NCBI GenBank assembly: GCA_037903355.1
Contig: JBAJFE010000046.1
Span: 186,001-250,000 of the forward strand
Length of the DNA stretch: 64,000 nucleotides
Direction of reading: 5' to 3'
Origin: Trichuris trichiura
Lineage: Eukaryota; Nematoda; Enoplea; Trichinellida; Trichuridae
Shown one piece after another: positions 63,205-64,000 of this stretch (positions are counted from its first letter, which is position 1; every line of letters starts with the position of its first letter). The notes beneath the pieces were generated by a model, which ran no database searches, had not been told where the DNA came from, and saw nothing but the letters and a program-made list of their open reading frames with translations. The position numbers and the translations under genes were made by a program.

Positions 63205-64000
63205 ATGGGTCGCACTGGATGGGGAGTCGTCATATTTGCTTGGCAACTATACTGCTACGTTCACAGTGAAGCAATGTTCTCCCGCACGTACGGAATGCCA
63301 TGGCCAATGCCTCAAAAATTCGAGTTGCTAGATTTCAACCTCACCTTAACGAAATGTGACTTTCACATAATCTCGAATTATGCATGCGACATTCTGACTC
63401 ATGCTTTAGAATACTACGACAACGTTGTGTTCGGTCGTGAAAAAAAGCAGGGCGGCTTGCACACCTGTCGTGCCGTGTTCGGTTCGGCCATTGAAAGTGC
63501 ATTGTTAACTTTTGAAATAGTCGTAGATACTCCTTGTCCCATGTACCCGCGGGTGAATATGTCAGAGCACTATGATCTCATTATGCGTAGAAATGGGTCC
63601 ATTGTTCTTCGTGCACCCGAGGTATGGGGAGCTTTGAGAGGTTTAGAAACGTTCAGTCAATTAGTAATACGTGGTGAAACTGTAGATGTTGTACGAGGTG
63701 CTAATGTAAAAGATTATCCGCGTTTCTCCCATCGTGGTATACTTCTGGATACAGCCCGTCATTTTTTATCGGTTGAAATAATTAAGCAAAACAGAGATAA
63801 TGAGCCAAAACAAGTTCAACGTGTTTCATTGGCATATCGTCGATGATCAGTCATTTCCATTCGAAAGTGAGGCTTTGCCATCCTTAAGCGCATACGGCGC
63901 ATATTCTTCCGCTCACGTATACCATCCGTGGGACGTTGCCGAGATAATTGAATATGCACGCTTATGGGGCGTACGGGTAGTACCTGAATTCGATAGTCCC
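63205..64000 (+). CDS. beta-hexosaminidase (GH20), 5' part, with apparent frameshift
   Basis: A GH20 enzyme that removes terminal beta-linked GlcNAc/GalNAc, normally lysosomal or secreted. The start at 63205 is followed by a hydrophobic segment ([14 protein letters not shown]) that may be a signal peptide or anchor. The N-terminal GH20b domain ends with [17 protein letters not shown]. The barrel then begins [19 protein letters not shown]. After VEIIKQN (to about 63790) the frame breaks. The continuation [20 protein letters not shown] is in another frame from ATG 63800, with 7 nt where 9 are expected. From there [19 protein letters not shown] runs to the window end. The catalytic Asp-Glu pair lies beyond the window. 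The break may be a real mutation, making this a pseudogene, or a sequencing error. Confidence 0.88.

Overview
The window is eukaryotic nuclear DNA, most likely from a nematode and probably a clade I (Dorylaimia) species such as a whipworm. The evidence is indirect. All the recognisable proteins are metazoan. Many introns are only 45 to 60 bp. Splice-acceptor-like AGs sit just upstream of several start codons, as expected for spliced-leader trans-splicing. Base composition is moderately AT-rich. I could not run a search, so the species assignment is inference.

Layout. Positions 1-14.8 kb are gene-poor. At 14.86-17.55 kb (+) lies an engrailed homeobox gene with EH1, EH2 and homeodomain. From 17.5 to 26.5 kb there is more gene-poor DNA holding a palindromic Penelope-like element (21.9-23.1 kb) and a hAT-type MITE (24.0-24.45 kb). 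A GABARAP/Atg8 gene lies at 26.58-27.12 kb (+). A gene-poor stretch with several foldback repeats follows, to 31.3 kb. From 31.3 kb the window becomes gene-dense: a 15-exon TPR/Megator-like nucleoporin (+), the proteasome lid subunit PSMD13/Rpn9 (-), an F-box/LRR protein (+), the spliceosomal DEAH helicase DHX38/PRP16 (-), a REEP1-4-type ER-shaping protein (-), a TAX1BP3/TIP-1 single-PDZ protein (+), and eIF3d (-). After a 5 kb gap come an apparently intronless trehalase (-) and the 5' part of a beta-hexosaminidase (+), which runs off the window end and carries an apparent frameshift.

The genes belong to separate pathways: segment and neural patterning, autophagy, nuclear pore, proteasome, ubiquitin ligase, splicing, ER shape, PDZ scaffolding, translation initiation and sugar metabolism. 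Nothing shows that they work as a unit. For most multi-exon genes the exon phases close exactly, so those models are well supported even without transcripts.

The most unusual content is the repeats. At least nine inverted-repeat (foldback) insertions are scattered through introns and intergenic DNA. Four are flanked by exact 13-bp direct repeats that I read as target-site duplications, another is flanked by exact 13-bp repeats of a related family, and one more has a 13-bp repeat with one mismatch. One of them encodes the C-terminal part of a Penelope-type GIY-YIG endonuclease in both arms. Most families share a short hairpin with a CTGANGA...GAAA core resembling a hammerhead ribozyme. Three introns with GC-AG boundaries in two neighbouring genes are a second unusual signal.
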